Made by a program: the position numbers and the translations under genes
The notes under the pieces: model-generated
Seen by the model: only the letters and a program-made list of their open reading frames with translations
The model's database searches: none
Told to the model about the DNA's origin: nothing
DNA from: a virus
DNA length: 64,000 bases
Strand: one strand, 5' to 3'
IMG/VR virus record: IMGVR_UViG_3300015024_000001
Location: 62,001-126,000 of that record
Shown: one piece after another, positions 9,826 through 17,277 of the stretch
How positions within the stretch are numbered: position 1 is the first letter of the stretch
Layout of the letters: every line of letters starts with the position of its first letter

Positions 9826-10590
9826 TCATTTGCCAAACCTCAATAACTCTCTGATTTTTGCTATAAATCTAAAACGTTCAGATTTTGTACGCTTGGTAAG
9901 AAGATTATACATTGTATCTAATTTTGTCCCAAGTGTATTATATGTATTTTCTGACCATACTTTATCAAACTGTTCAAGAGAAGCATATTGAATTACAACA
10001 GCACCATAGGGTTGTTTAGTATCTTCATCTTTTAGCACACGTATGTAATGACCAAACATACCTGTATCTAGTATAAAATTCTTATGTTTACGGCTTATGA
10101 TAGCATTATGTAAATGTACATGTATAAATTCTTTATCAGCCCCAAGACTTTTATAGAGATTGTAATCACTTTCTGTAAGTACTGATGGTACTAGAATTTC
10201 ACGTAGTTCTTTAATAATAGGTTTAATACCTACTCGTGTAGCTTCTGACATAGCACTAAGACGTTTCCAATGATATACCGTATTTGATACACCATTATGT
10301 AAAAAAAAGAAAACAACACGATCAGCATTGGTTATTTCACGCATTTCTACAGCGAGGTCATCCATAGCATCAATAATAGATATGTCAATACGATCAAGAG
10401 CAGTAAGAGCTATGTTAAGACTCTTAGTACTTGATTCAATAAGTTCTTTAACTTTAACAACACACAGTAAAGCTAATAATACTGTATTTAAAGATGCTGT
10501 TGGTATTGTTATATGAAGACCAAATGCTTCAATAGTAGGTAAGTAATCAGGTTTGATTTCTATAATGGGTTTGTTGATATCTGTTTGCAT
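9826..10590 (-). CDS. orphan with weak GAF-like appearance
   Basis: A 254-residue protein with a hydrophobic N-terminal segment (about 20-45) that could anchor it, a helical linker, and a domain from about 75. That domain holds ADRVVFFFLHNG and later YGAVVIQYAS, an arrangement loosely like GAF sensor domains. The resemblance is weak and ligand residues cannot be assigned. It lies between the two terminase genes, 8 nt from the upstream one, so a packaging-linked role is possible. Confidence 0.4.
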   Translation of the reverse strand: MQTDINKPIIEIKPDYLPTIEAFGLHITIPTASLNTVLLALLCVVKVKELIESSTKSLNIALTALDRIDISIIDAMDDLAVEMREITNADRVVFFFLHNGVSNTVYHWKRLSAMSEATRVGIKPIIKELREILVPSVLTESDYNLYKSLGADKEFIHVHLHNAIISRKHKNFILDTGMFGHYIRVLKDEDTKQPYGAVVIQYASLEQFDKVWSENTYNTLGTKLDTMYNLLTKRTKSERFRFIAKIRELLRFGK

Positions 10591-10598
10591 ATTTTTGT

Positions 10599-11321
10599 TT
10601 AAGTTGTTCCTTCGAGTAGTGTAGGTTGTGCAGCTGCAAGTATGTTTTGTAGATGAGCAAGACGATCAGATATAGCCTTGGTGTCCACAGTTTTCTTGGG
10701 TGGCAAAGCTCTGTTTTTATACTGTTGCAAATCTTTAACCATATCTTTCTCCACAAGTGCTGTACGTGACTTAACAACTTGCTGTGACAACGTGTGTAGG
10801 TCTTTGCCTATAGCTAGTAAGTCTTTGAGTTCGCGGATGTCAATAGTTTCGTCATCATCTAAGGCGCGGTCTGTATCATATGCTTCTATGACACTATCGT
10901 ATTTGGTTAGTGCCATCTTGTAGATCTTGTTGAGTTTGTTGGTGGCTATCATAGCTTGTGTGTCAGCTATAGCACCTTCGTGGAGATATATGTTGAGTGC
11001 AGTGTTCTCAGCATTTTCTTGTAGACGTGCTTTGTATGTTGCTCGTTGGAGCGACCACTTCTCTTTGCCACTTCGCCTTTGTACTAATGGGTAGTAAGCT
11101 TTGTGGATATCTGCAAGTTCTTTGACAGTGTAGTCTGTTATTGCTGATGTACCATCATCGTGCAATATACGCTTACCTATTATATACTGCGCTCTTATTT
11201 GTTCATATGGTATCTTCTTACGAGGCTTGGGGGTGCTAGATGTAGGGTCATCTAGATAAACAAAGTCATCCTCGTTATCTTCCTCTACCTTTTCTTGAAA
11301 CTCTTCATGTAGGTCTGTCAT
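10599..11321 (-). CDS. terS: probable terminase small subunit
   Basis: A 240-residue acidic, helical protein. The centre has an HTH-like stretch (YTVKELADIHKAYYPLVQRR) followed by a basic region, then a long helical part ending in an Ala-rich helix. This layout and its position in the same operon upstream of terL fit a small terminase that recognises packaging DNA and forms a ring. Identification rests on context and architecture, not on a diagnostic motif. Confidence 0.6.
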   Translation of the reverse strand: MTDLHEEFQEKVEEDNEDDFVYLDDPTSSTPKPRKKIPYEQIRAQYIIGKRILHDDGTSAITDYTVKELADIHKAYYPLVQRRSGKEKWSLQRATYKARLQENAENTALNIYLHEGAIADTQAMIATNKLNKIYKMALTKYDSVIEAYDTDRALDDDETIDIRELKDLLAIGKDLHTLSQQVVKSRTALVEKDMVKDLQQYKNRALPPKKTVDTKAISDRLAHLQNILAAAQPTLLEGTT

Positions 11322-11485
11322 CGTTTATCTTTCGCTAAATAGGATCTAAAATACTCTGTATATGTTAGTTCTTGATCTTTACAGATACGATCAAGTTTTG
11401 TTAGTTGGGATTCCGTAAGGTTAATCTTTACTCGATGTTCATATTTCTGTGAGGGTAGTTTCTTAGGTCTACCTATATGTGACAT
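11318..11485 (-). CDS. small ribbon-helix-helix-like DNA-binding protein
   Basis: A 55-residue protein with the RHH pattern: basic start (SHIGRPKKLPSQK), a beta-like HRVKINLTESQ, then two helices (LTKLDRICKDQ, TYTEYFRSYLA). Its stop overlaps the terS start as ATGA, which supports it as a real gene and suggests it heads the - operon. It may repress that operon or help site recognition. Confidence 0.6.
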   Translation of the reverse strand: MSHIGRPKKLPSQKYEHRVKINLTESQLTKLDRICKDQELTYTEYFRSYLAKDKR

Positions 11486-11848
11486 AATTTTGCACTTGTG
11501 TAAGTTAGATCTGTAATTTAATTATAACCCAAGATTGTGTGTAAAACAATAACAAATAAGAGGCGACAAGCTGTAGTATATGGTGGTTAGATTTACTTTA
11601 CAGTACAGCCTCCCAGCGTAACAAATACGAAATTTATACGAATAACCTTCCGTTAAGCTTTGTAAAGCTAATAGAACCGCGCTTAATAAAACGTTACAAT
11701 CGCTATGACCATTAACACACCTTGATCCTAGACTTCTATCTGTTTGATCTTCTATCTGTTTAGACCTGCATTATTTATCTATTAAGTAAAATAGAGTCTC
11801 TAGCGTCATATGTGCTAGAGCTTACCCATTAATTAGGACAGACCCAAA
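11486..11848. promoter_or_regulatory. divergent intergenic region between the packaging operon and the rightward genes
   Basis: About 360 bases without a gene. It must carry the promoter(s) of the leftward RHH-terS-terL unit and of the rightward gene at 11849. A hairpin CTCTAGC/GCTAGAG lies at about 11799-11821, just before the rightward gene. I cannot assign -10/-35 boxes with confidence. Confidence 0.45.
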
Positions 11849-12715
11849 ATGACTAACTTGCAAGCTATTTCTGATGTATTAACAAAGATTTCGATTTCTA
11901 TCGAAATCTTTGTTAATACAAAGGCATATCATCTATTAGCGGATATGCCTGCCGATCTTTCTCTCAAGCAGTTCATTGTTGCTAAAGACAATGGATGTCG
12001 TTTAGCGGGTACACAAAGCCTATTTCGCTCTTGTGAAGTCATTGCTGACTTCACATTGCCTGCCAAGTTTGCCAAGCCTGCCAAGCCTGCCAAGCCAGAA
12101 GCTTTCACTGGCAAGGCTAAAAATGACTATTACGAATTGTTGGAGGTTTGGAGCGACTGGGATTTGACACCAGAAGCAACAATGAACGCTGAGATCGATC
12201 TCAGCGCGACTCGAATATTGCGAGACGACCTCATCCGCAAGGGTCGTAATTTGCAGCGATGCATCGCGTTCGTTCGGTCTTTCGATGCCTCTATGTTTGA
12301 AACTAATGAAGAGTTAGATCTTCATGAGTTATCAGAAAGTACACGGCAGAAAATCCTCAGTGTGTATCGCTCAGCATTTACCGCAAACCCTAACCTTTTG
12401 TTGCAGGGAAGCGCTGTTGATCTTCTTGCAAAAGATCAACTTTGTAATCTTGACAGCGTGGAGGGCATTGATCGGATCATTACAATCAAAAATGCGTACC
12501 CTAGCGCAGCATACGGTTTTATAAACCGCGAACTTTTGGGGCTGGCGTTACATTCCGTGAGGGAAGAGTGTAACGGTCTTACGTTGCTGAGGATTGCCTC
12601 AAGGCTTGACACACATCTAGGAGGAAGCAAAAATGCGACCTCTATTCTCGCTAATCTTAGGATGCTAGTATCAGGTTTAGCACCTAGTAAAGGTAAGAAG
12701 GCTGCCGCGCAATAG
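11849..12715 (+). CDS. orphan protein encoded by a hairpin-rich gene
   Basis: A 288-residue protein of no recognised family. It is mostly helical, with a Lys-Pro-Ala repeat (AKPAKPAKPEAF) at about 72-83 and a basic C terminus (KGKKAAAQ). The DNA is remarkable: ten or more perfect inverted repeats of 5-20 bp lie one after another along the reading frame, and its base composition looks less AT-rich than its neighbours. A large hairpin repeat follows the stop. The transcript should fold strongly. Possible recent acquisition or an RNA-level role; the function is unknown. Confidence 0.7.
   Translation: MTNLQAISDVLTKISISIEIFVNTKAYHLLADMPADLSLKQFIVAKDNGCRLAGTQSLFRSCEVIADFTLPAKFAKPAKPAKPEAFTGKAKNDYYELLEVWSDWDLTPEATMNAEIDLSATRILRDDLIRKGRNLQRCIAFVRSFDASMFETNEELDLHELSESTRQKILSVYRSAFTANPNLLLQGSAVDLLAKDQLCNLDSVEGIDRIITIKNAYPSAAYGFINRELLGLALHSVREECNGLTLLRIASRLDTHLGGSKNATSILANLRMLVSGLAPSKGKKAAAQ
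11876..11919. repeat. perfect 20-bp inverted repeat inside a coding sequence
   Basis: GTATTAACAAAGATTTCGAT (11876-11895), a four-base TTCT loop, then its exact complement (11900-11919). It starts 27 nt after the ATG, so as mRNA it would form a very stable hairpin close to the ribosome-binding region. Confidence 0.95.
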
Positions 12716-12722
12716 CTAATAC

Positions 12723-12753
12723 ACATAGAAAGAAAGTAACTTTCTTTCTATGT
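12723..12753. repeat. 15-bp hairpin built from inverted copies of the dispersed motif
   Basis: ACATAGAAAGAAAGT and its exact complement flank a single A. Two more direct copies of TTTTCTTTCT(ATG) follow immediately. It starts 8 bases after the stop of the hairpin-rich gene and could end or stabilise its transcript. Confidence 0.9.
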
Positions 12754-12799
12754 TTTCTTTCTATGTTTTCTTTCTAACTAACCTATCCTGCAAAAGCCA

Positions 12800-13096
12800 A
12801 TGTATAAAGCTAAAATCACAATCGCTGTATCTTTTTCACTTTTCGCACAGTCTAAAAACTATCTAGATGATACTGTACCGTATTACAAGTATGAGTCTAA
12901 TGGCTTAACGACAGTACATGTATTTGGTCAAACTATGCAAGAGATTTTAACTCATTCTGTATTCACATTCACTGGTTTTTCAAACATTCTAGAAGTGTTT
13001 ATTACTTTTGAGGGCGAATATGATGAAGATACACAACCTAAACCTAAACACACTATGCAAGGTATAGAAGACAGTTCTAACTCTTGGGACTTATAA
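12800..13096 (+). CDS. orphan with PKPKHTMQGI C-terminal motif
   Basis: A 98-residue protein of unknown family, probably one small alpha/beta domain, ending in an acidic tail after PKPKHTMQGI. The same motif recurs in a truncated copy at 13943-14080, so this is one member of a local gene family. A strong terminator follows. Confidence 0.65.
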   Translation: MYKAKITIAVSFSLFAQSKNYLDDTVPYYKYESNGLTTVHVFGQTMQEILTHSVFTFTGFSNILEVFITFEGEYDEDTQPKPKHTMQGIEDSSNSWDL

Positions 13097-13118
13097 CTAA
13101 CCCGAGATCATCACACAT

Positions 13119-13151
13119 AACAGCCTAGTTTAATCGCTAGGCTGTTTTTTT
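13119..13151 (+). terminator. Rho-independent terminator
   Basis: 10-bp stem AACAGCCTAG/CTAGGCTGTT with an eight-base loop and a T tract, just after the orphan gene ending at 13096. Confidence 0.85.
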
Positions 13152-13224
13152 ATGTCTTGGCATAGATACACTGTTTCGCTCTTACAAGCTCATCAGGCAG
13201 CACAGTATATGCTGCGACAGTGGA

Positions 13225-13260
13225 ACATAGAAAAGAAGTTGTTAGTTTCTCTTCTATGTT
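13225..13260. repeat. inverted pair of the dispersed motif
   Basis: ACATAGAAAAGAA at 13225-13237 faces TTTCTCTTCTATGT ending at 13259. The pair can form a hairpin immediately beyond the 3' end of the leftward gene at 13267-13623. Confidence 0.8.
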
Positions 13261-13266
13261 AGTGGG

Positions 13267-13623
13267 TTACAACATATTGTAACCACACTCTTTGATATGT
13301 TCCACTGTCGTACTTTGCAGAAGTGCAAAGTTATATAGGTCGTCAAAACTACCAACAGTAGTAGCTTCATACTCTTCTTCTGTGAGAAGAGTAACTTCTG
13401 TAATCCCCCAATCCAATGCGGCATTGTTAGTACCATTAGGACTTAACAAACAATGCTGCTGAAAGATAAAGGCTGTGACCCACTCTTTCGTAGGATACTG
13501 AGAGGAACAACAGACAAGCCATGTATTGTCATACTGCTGATGCCACCATTTTATAATGGCATAGGCTCGTGACGGTAGGGCTTGTTTAGCCAAATAAACT
13601 ACCTGTGAATCTTTCTTAGCCAT
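13267..13623 (-). CDS. orphan protein with hairpin-rich coding sequence
   Basis: A 118-residue protein without recognised family; the first 60 residues are rich in Trp, Tyr and Gln and the rest is acidic. Its DNA holds perfect inverted repeats: GGTTACAA (13265/13277), ACTTTGCA (13312/13324), TACTCTTCT (13370/13385) and GCATTGTT (13421/13449). It is isolated on the - strand in a mostly + region. Upstream (13624-13751) is AT-rich and probably holds its promoter. Confidence 0.6.
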   Translation of the reverse strand: MAKKDSQVVYLAKQALPSRAYAIIKWWHQQYDNTWLVCCSSQYPTKEWVTAFIFQQHCLLSPNGTNNAALDWGITEVTLLTEEEYEATTVGSFDDLYNFALLQSTTVEHIKECGYNML

Positions 13624-13751
13624 TCGATTTTTGTCCTGTGAAATTATCTAATTATAACGGTTTACAGTCATTAATAGCCAATAACTTAATAAATCTTAAC
13701 ATAAGCATATCTTACAAAATTCATTAAATTATCGGCTAATTTTCGTGTAAG

Positions 13752-13904
13752 TTAATAATCTTGCACTACCTCGACATTAGGCAGTAGATTCTGAATAACT
13801 TGAAGAGAACCACAACTAAAAAACTGAATCTGATTGGTATCATCAGTAGCAAGATCGATAAGCAGCTGATTCAAATTTAAAACTACTCTGTTGTCTGTTA
13901 ACAC
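13752..13904 (-). CDS. possible 50-residue protein or gene fragment
   Basis: From a GTG at 13904 the frame reads a protein-like sequence (VVLNLNQLLIDLATDD..IQFFSCGSLQVIQNLLP) and stops at 13752. The frame stays open upstream (ESDSVVF) but without an ATG. Either a GTG-start small gene or a decayed remnant. A nested hairpin covers its 5' half. Confidence 0.3.
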   Translation of the reverse strand: MLTDNRVVLNLNQLLIDLATDDTNQIQFFSCGSLQVIQNLLPNVEVVQDY

Positions 13905-13928
13905 AAAAACAACAGAGTCAGATTCAGT
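13823..13928. repeat. nested inverted repeats
   Basis: Outer stem ACTGAATCTGA (13823-13833) with its exact complement at 13918-13928; inner stem ACTCTGTTGT (13885-13894) with its complement at 13909-13918. The right arms abut. Confidence 0.8.
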
Positions 13929-13942
13929 GTAATTCTGAAAAA

Positions 13943-14080
13943 GTGATTAGAATCGAGATAGAACAAGATCCAGCCGATCTGTTACCTAAGCCTAGACACA
14001 CTATGCAAGGTATAGATAGATGTGATGATGATGATCTAGACTATTTTGATGATGATGTTGATAACCAGATCGATGTATAA
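13943..14080 (+). pseudogene. truncated paralogue of the 12800-13096 gene
   Basis: A 45-codon open stretch from a GTG (VIRIEIEQD) through LLPKPRHTMQGI and a long Asp-rich tail. PKPxHTMQGI matches the gene at 12800 in protein and nearly in DNA. There is no N-terminal domain, so this is a duplicate fragment or a GTG-started mini-gene. A terminator follows, suggesting that it once was, or still is, transcribed. Confidence 0.45.
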
Positions 14081-14089
14081 ACCTTATAT

Positions 14090-14120
14090 ACACGTTAGCT
14101 TATCCCTAGCGTGTTTTTTA
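14090..14120 (+). terminator. Rho-independent terminator
   Basis: 9-bp stem ACACGTTAG/CTAGCGTGT (one G-U pair), seven-base loop, then six T. Confidence 0.8.
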
Positions 14121-14520
14121 TGTGCCTAACGTCACAAGGCTGCCTATAGCTAACAACACACGTCATACAGCGATCATGGTTAACACACTATGATCGTATA
14201 TGCCATATACGATCATCAGACTGTATTTATTAAGCGCTTAGAACGTAATATATAAGGCTGCCATAGAAAAGAAGTAAAGTGCTATTTTTTATTACATTGA
14301 TATTTTGAATTAACCGATCTAAGCATAAGATGTAAGAAAAGCTAGCAAGGTAGTTTTAGTTTACTAGGTAGTTTTTTATTTTTTATGTAGCGGGATTTTT
14401 TTTAATTTTTTGCTTGCCGCTATGATTACTATTTTTCTGTAACTGTTTTATAGCATTATATTATCAAAAAGCTAGAATATGTTAAGATATACATAGATAG
14501 AATTAACATAAAATTAGAAC
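14121..14520. promoter_or_regulatory. gene-free palindromic and AT-rich region before the helicase; candidate origin or promoter
   Basis: Three ATGATCG/CGATCAT copies lie within about 50 bases; two form a 12-bp stem (14190-14216, ATGATCGTATAT, loop GCC). After one dispersed-motif copy at 14261 comes a very AT-rich tract (14280-14520) with TTTTTTATTTTTTA-like runs. Position before a helicase gene and the repeat layout suggest a replication origin or operator; this is inference. Confidence 0.4.
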
Positions 14521-16287
14521 ATGAAAATAATAGCACCAAGTAATTCACTCTACTGCTCAGACTTTATGGTAGATGTTCCACTAGGTATTGTAGATAAAAA
14601 GCTCTGCGGCTGCGGCTTAACTTCGGTAGCTTTAGAGAATAATAAACCTACAATCATCTGTGTTCCTAACACTGAAGTTATATTGAACAAAGTAGGGCAA
14701 TATCCCAATAACCGTAGAAAGGAAAGTGTGCTAGGTGTATATGCAGGTGTTGATGTGCAAGCAAAACTACCTACTTATCTTGCCACTGCTGCTGTACCTA
14801 AAATCATGGTAACGTATGACAGCTTCTGGCGGTTGATGCCTTATGTAGATGATAGTTGGGTATTCATAGTGGATGAGTTCTCGGATCTTCTAGATGTTTA
14901 CAACTACCGTGATAAAGCTGTACGTCGTCTGCTCAAGGACATTAAGAACTACACTAACGTCTCTTATATATCTGCAACACCAATCAAACCTGAATACTAC
15001 CCTGATGAATTGATCGGGTTACCTTACACTGAAATCGAATGGCAGGATATTGTGCGTTGTAGTGTGGTACGTAAGCCTACAGCACACCCTTATAAAGCGG
15101 CAGCAGTAATTATTGCACGGTACATTATGGCAGGCTCTGAAGGTGTAGAGATGCCTAATGGTTACTATAGTAAGTCAGCGTTATTTTTTGTAAATTCCGT
15201 CACAGCTATTAAGCAGTTGATAACCAAGACAAAGCTACATCCATCACAGGTACGTATTATCTGCGCTGATACTGATGATAACCGTAGGAAGTTAGGGCGC
15301 AAGTATAAGATACAAACTGCGTTAGATCCTGAGCCATTGATTACTTTCACTACATCTAAAGCTTTCAAAGGTAGTGATTATTATTCAGAGACAGGTGTAG
15401 TTTATATTGTTTCTAACACACATAACATTAATACACTAATAAGTATTGATACTGACGCAGTTCAAATCAGTGGCAGAATCCGTACACTAAGCAATCCTTT
15501 TAGACACGTTATTTTTCATATCTACAATACAGACCCTTCTCTTCTATGTGAGGAGGATTTCAACGCCCTTGTAGCTAAAAAGATAAGTACTACTGATGCG
15601 TTGTTATCTGGCTTTTCACGTCTGGTAACTTATGAAGAGAAAGCAGGTTATGTTAATCTCTATAAGACACAACATGAGGAAGCTAAAGATGACCACTACG
15701 TTATGGTTGATGACCATGATACACCTTTCTTTAACCGCTACATGATTAAGAATGACCGTAGGCGATGGGAGACAAGTCATCTGGTGTATGTGGAAGGTAG
15801 TGCTATTAGACAAGCTTACCTACAAGCTGGTTTTGATGCACCTTCTGGTGAACATATACCATCTACTAAGTTTACAGAGGAATTTTTAGATCGTTTAACT
15901 ACTATGGACTTCAAAGAGAAATGTCTGGAGTTCATTGACAAGAAGGAAGAGGTAGAGGGTTATTTTACTGACTACGCTCCCGATATCCGTGATGCTTATA
16001 ATCTACTAGGTGTTAAAAAAATGAAAGCTTTAGGTCTTAATCCTACTAGAATTAAACATGCTCTAGCAGATGCAAGACCAGAAATCCAACAAGATCTACA
16101 TGAGACTGTACATGCAGAATTTCAACCTAATAACTTCTATACACTCAAGGATATTAAAGATAAACTGCAAACTATATACGACCAACTCCAAATGCACAAA
16201 AAGGCTAAGGCTACAGATCTATCGCAATGGTTTGTCACAGCACAAAAGAAAGCAGATGGCACGAATGGTTTATATATAACTACCTAA
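14521..16287 (+). CDS. superfamily 2 helicase-like protein (origin-binding type?)
   Basis: A 588-residue protein with a degraded phosphate-binding loop (CGCGLTS, about 30-36), DExx box VDEFSDLL (about 117-124), motif III YISATPI (about 149-155), a helicase C-terminal region with FTTSKAFKGSDYY and motif VI QISGRIRT (about 316-323). The order fits SF2 helicases such as phage origin-binding proteins that open duplex DNA. The Walker A lysine is not obvious, so activity should not be assumed. The C-terminal 200 residues are helical and unassigned. Confidence 0.65.
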   Translation: MKIIAPSNSLYCSDFMVDVPLGIVDKKLCGCGLTSVALENNKPTIICVPNTEVILNKVGQYPNNRRKESVLGVYAGVDVQAKLPTYLATAAVPKIMVTYDSFWRLMPYVDDSWVFIVDEFSDLLDVYNYRDKAVRRLLKDIKNYTNVSYISATPIKPEYYPDELIGLPYTEIEWQDIVRCSVVRKPTAHPYKAAAVIIARYIMAGSEGVEMPNGYYSKSALFFVNSVTAIKQLITKTKLHPSQVRIICADTDDNRRKLGRKYKIQTALDPEPLITFTTSKAFKGSDYYSETGVVYIVSNTHNINTLISIDTDAVQISGRIRTLSNPFRHVIFHIYNTDPSLLCEEDFNALVAKKISTTDALLSGFSRLVTYEEKAGYVNLYKTQHEEAKDDHYVMVDDHDTPFFNRYMIKNDRRRWETSHLVYVEGSAIRQAYLQAGFDAPSGEHIPSTKFTEEFLDRLTTMDFKEKCLEFIDKKEEVEGYFTDYAPDIRDAYNLLGVKKMKALGLNPTRIKHALADARPEIQQDLHETVHAEFQPNNFYTLKDIKDKLQTIYDQLQMHKKAKATDLSQWFVTAQKKADGTNGLYITT

Positions 16288-16725
16288 CACTTTTCTTCTA
16301 CGGTCATGCAAGCACATCTTCGAGTGTGTTTTTTATAAAAACCCCGATCATGTAACATAAACGAAATTATCACGGGATCTCGTTACATGTCGCAACATAT
16401 CGCAATCCAACTTTACAAAAATCACGATTAACATTAAGAATTATTAAGATAACCTTGTAACCATTGCTATATATAGCTTATAAGCTTATTATAGTTAGGT
16501 ACAGATAGATCTGTTATAGGTTAGTTATGTTATTAAGCAAATATGTTCTTGCAGGACAATACTGTTCTTTCTATCATTACAAAAATACAAAGCAGTATGC
16601 AAATACTGTAATGGAAGATTACCACAATTTCTTACATCCTGCTACATAGTACACACAGGTGACAAGCTACCCCTTGTTAGTTGGTACACACTAAAGTACC
16701 AGTACACATTATCTGGTAAACAACA
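16288..16725. other. gene-poor region after the helicase
   Basis: Holds a dispersed-motif copy at 16291-16303, a weak T-rich hairpin at about 16311-16335, an 8-bp inverted repeat CATGTAAC/GTTACATG (16349/16382), and the small frame described separately at 16527. The rest is AT-rich and probably carries the promoter for the following genes. Confidence 0.4.
16527..16649 (+). CDS. possible 40-residue protein
   Basis: ATG-started frame MLLSKYVLAGQYCSFYHY.., aromatic-rich and ending HPAT. No family resemblance. It is the only plausible frame in the gap, but the ribosome-binding site is poor. Confidence 0.3.
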   Translation: MLLSKYVLAGQYCSFYHYKNTKQYANTVMEDYHNFLHPAT

Positions 16726-17151
16726 ATGTCTGATCTACTCACAATCTTCAACAAGCTTTCTGATGACTCTTTGTTCACATACTACCAAGCTTTATATTGG
16801 TACGCTTCTGAGAACCATGAAGGGCAGTTCACAAAGCTTTATTCCATCCTTTCAACACTCAAGTACAAACCTGCACTTACAGAAAAAGCAGAAGATGTAG
16901 ATTTCGATGTGTTAGGATTTCCTGTATCACATGACAACATGGTTTTGTTGGCTACAGCGCTACGTCTGTACTACATAGTACAGCAAGAGAGTTGTAAGTT
17001 CGCTAAATTACATAGGTTTACAGATAGAAACCTATACCTTGCAGAATATCATGACTTTGATGATAACCATGTAGTATGTATCACATACTACATGGTGTAC
17101 AACATTACTGGAGATTCTATAATCAACGAAACTTTCCCTCCTGACCTATAG
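16726..17151 (+). CDS. orphan protein with hairpin-rich 3' half
   Basis: A 141-residue protein rich in Tyr, Leu and Asp, with no recognised family. The coding DNA has perfect hairpins: CTGTACTA/TAGTACAG (16966-16983), ATAGGTTT/AAACCTAT (17012/17028) and a 14-bp stem at 17066-17096. A tRNA-like piece overlaps its end. Confidence 0.6.
   Translation: MSDLLTIFNKLSDDSLFTYYQALYWYASENHEGQFTKLYSILSTLKYKPALTEKAEDVDFDVLGFPVSHDNMVLLATALRLYYIVQQESCKFAKLHRFTDRNLYLAEYHDFDDNHVVCITYYMVYNITGDSIINETFPPDL
17066..17096. repeat. 14-bp perfect hairpin in coding sequence
   Basis: ACCATGTAGTATGT, loop ATC, then the exact complement. It lies 55 bases before the stop of the gene. Confidence 0.92.
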
Positions 17152-17205
17152 GTTGCCCTGTGTACCAGCACAGGACGAGGTTCGATTCCTTGTAGCTACA
17201 TAATC
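17151..17205 (+). other. tRNA 3'-half-like sequence
   Basis: An anticodon-arm-like hairpin CCTGTG/CACAGG is followed by a good T arm: CGAGG, loop TTCGATT, CCTTG. The segment after it (TAGCTAC) finds no matching 5' acceptor strand upstream, so no full cloverleaf forms. It could be a degraded tRNA, a tRNA mimic or chance. Confidence 0.35.
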
Positions 17206-17209
17206 TACA

Positions 17210-17241
17210 CATAGAAGAGAACTAATAAACTTCTCTTCTAC
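17210..17241. repeat. inverted pair of the dispersed motif
   Basis: CATAGAAGAGAA (17210-17221) faces TTCTCTTCTA (17231-17240), giving a hairpin about 40 bases before the MoxR gene. It may form part of that gene's leader. Confidence 0.75.
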
Positions 17242-17277
17242 TATTACACAGGACAAAACAAGACAAGGGTAGGACAA

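Noticed and set aside
9515-10923. Several + strand frames opposite terL, the GAF-like gene and terS
   Set aside because: All are shadows of the - strand packaging operon with no support of their own.
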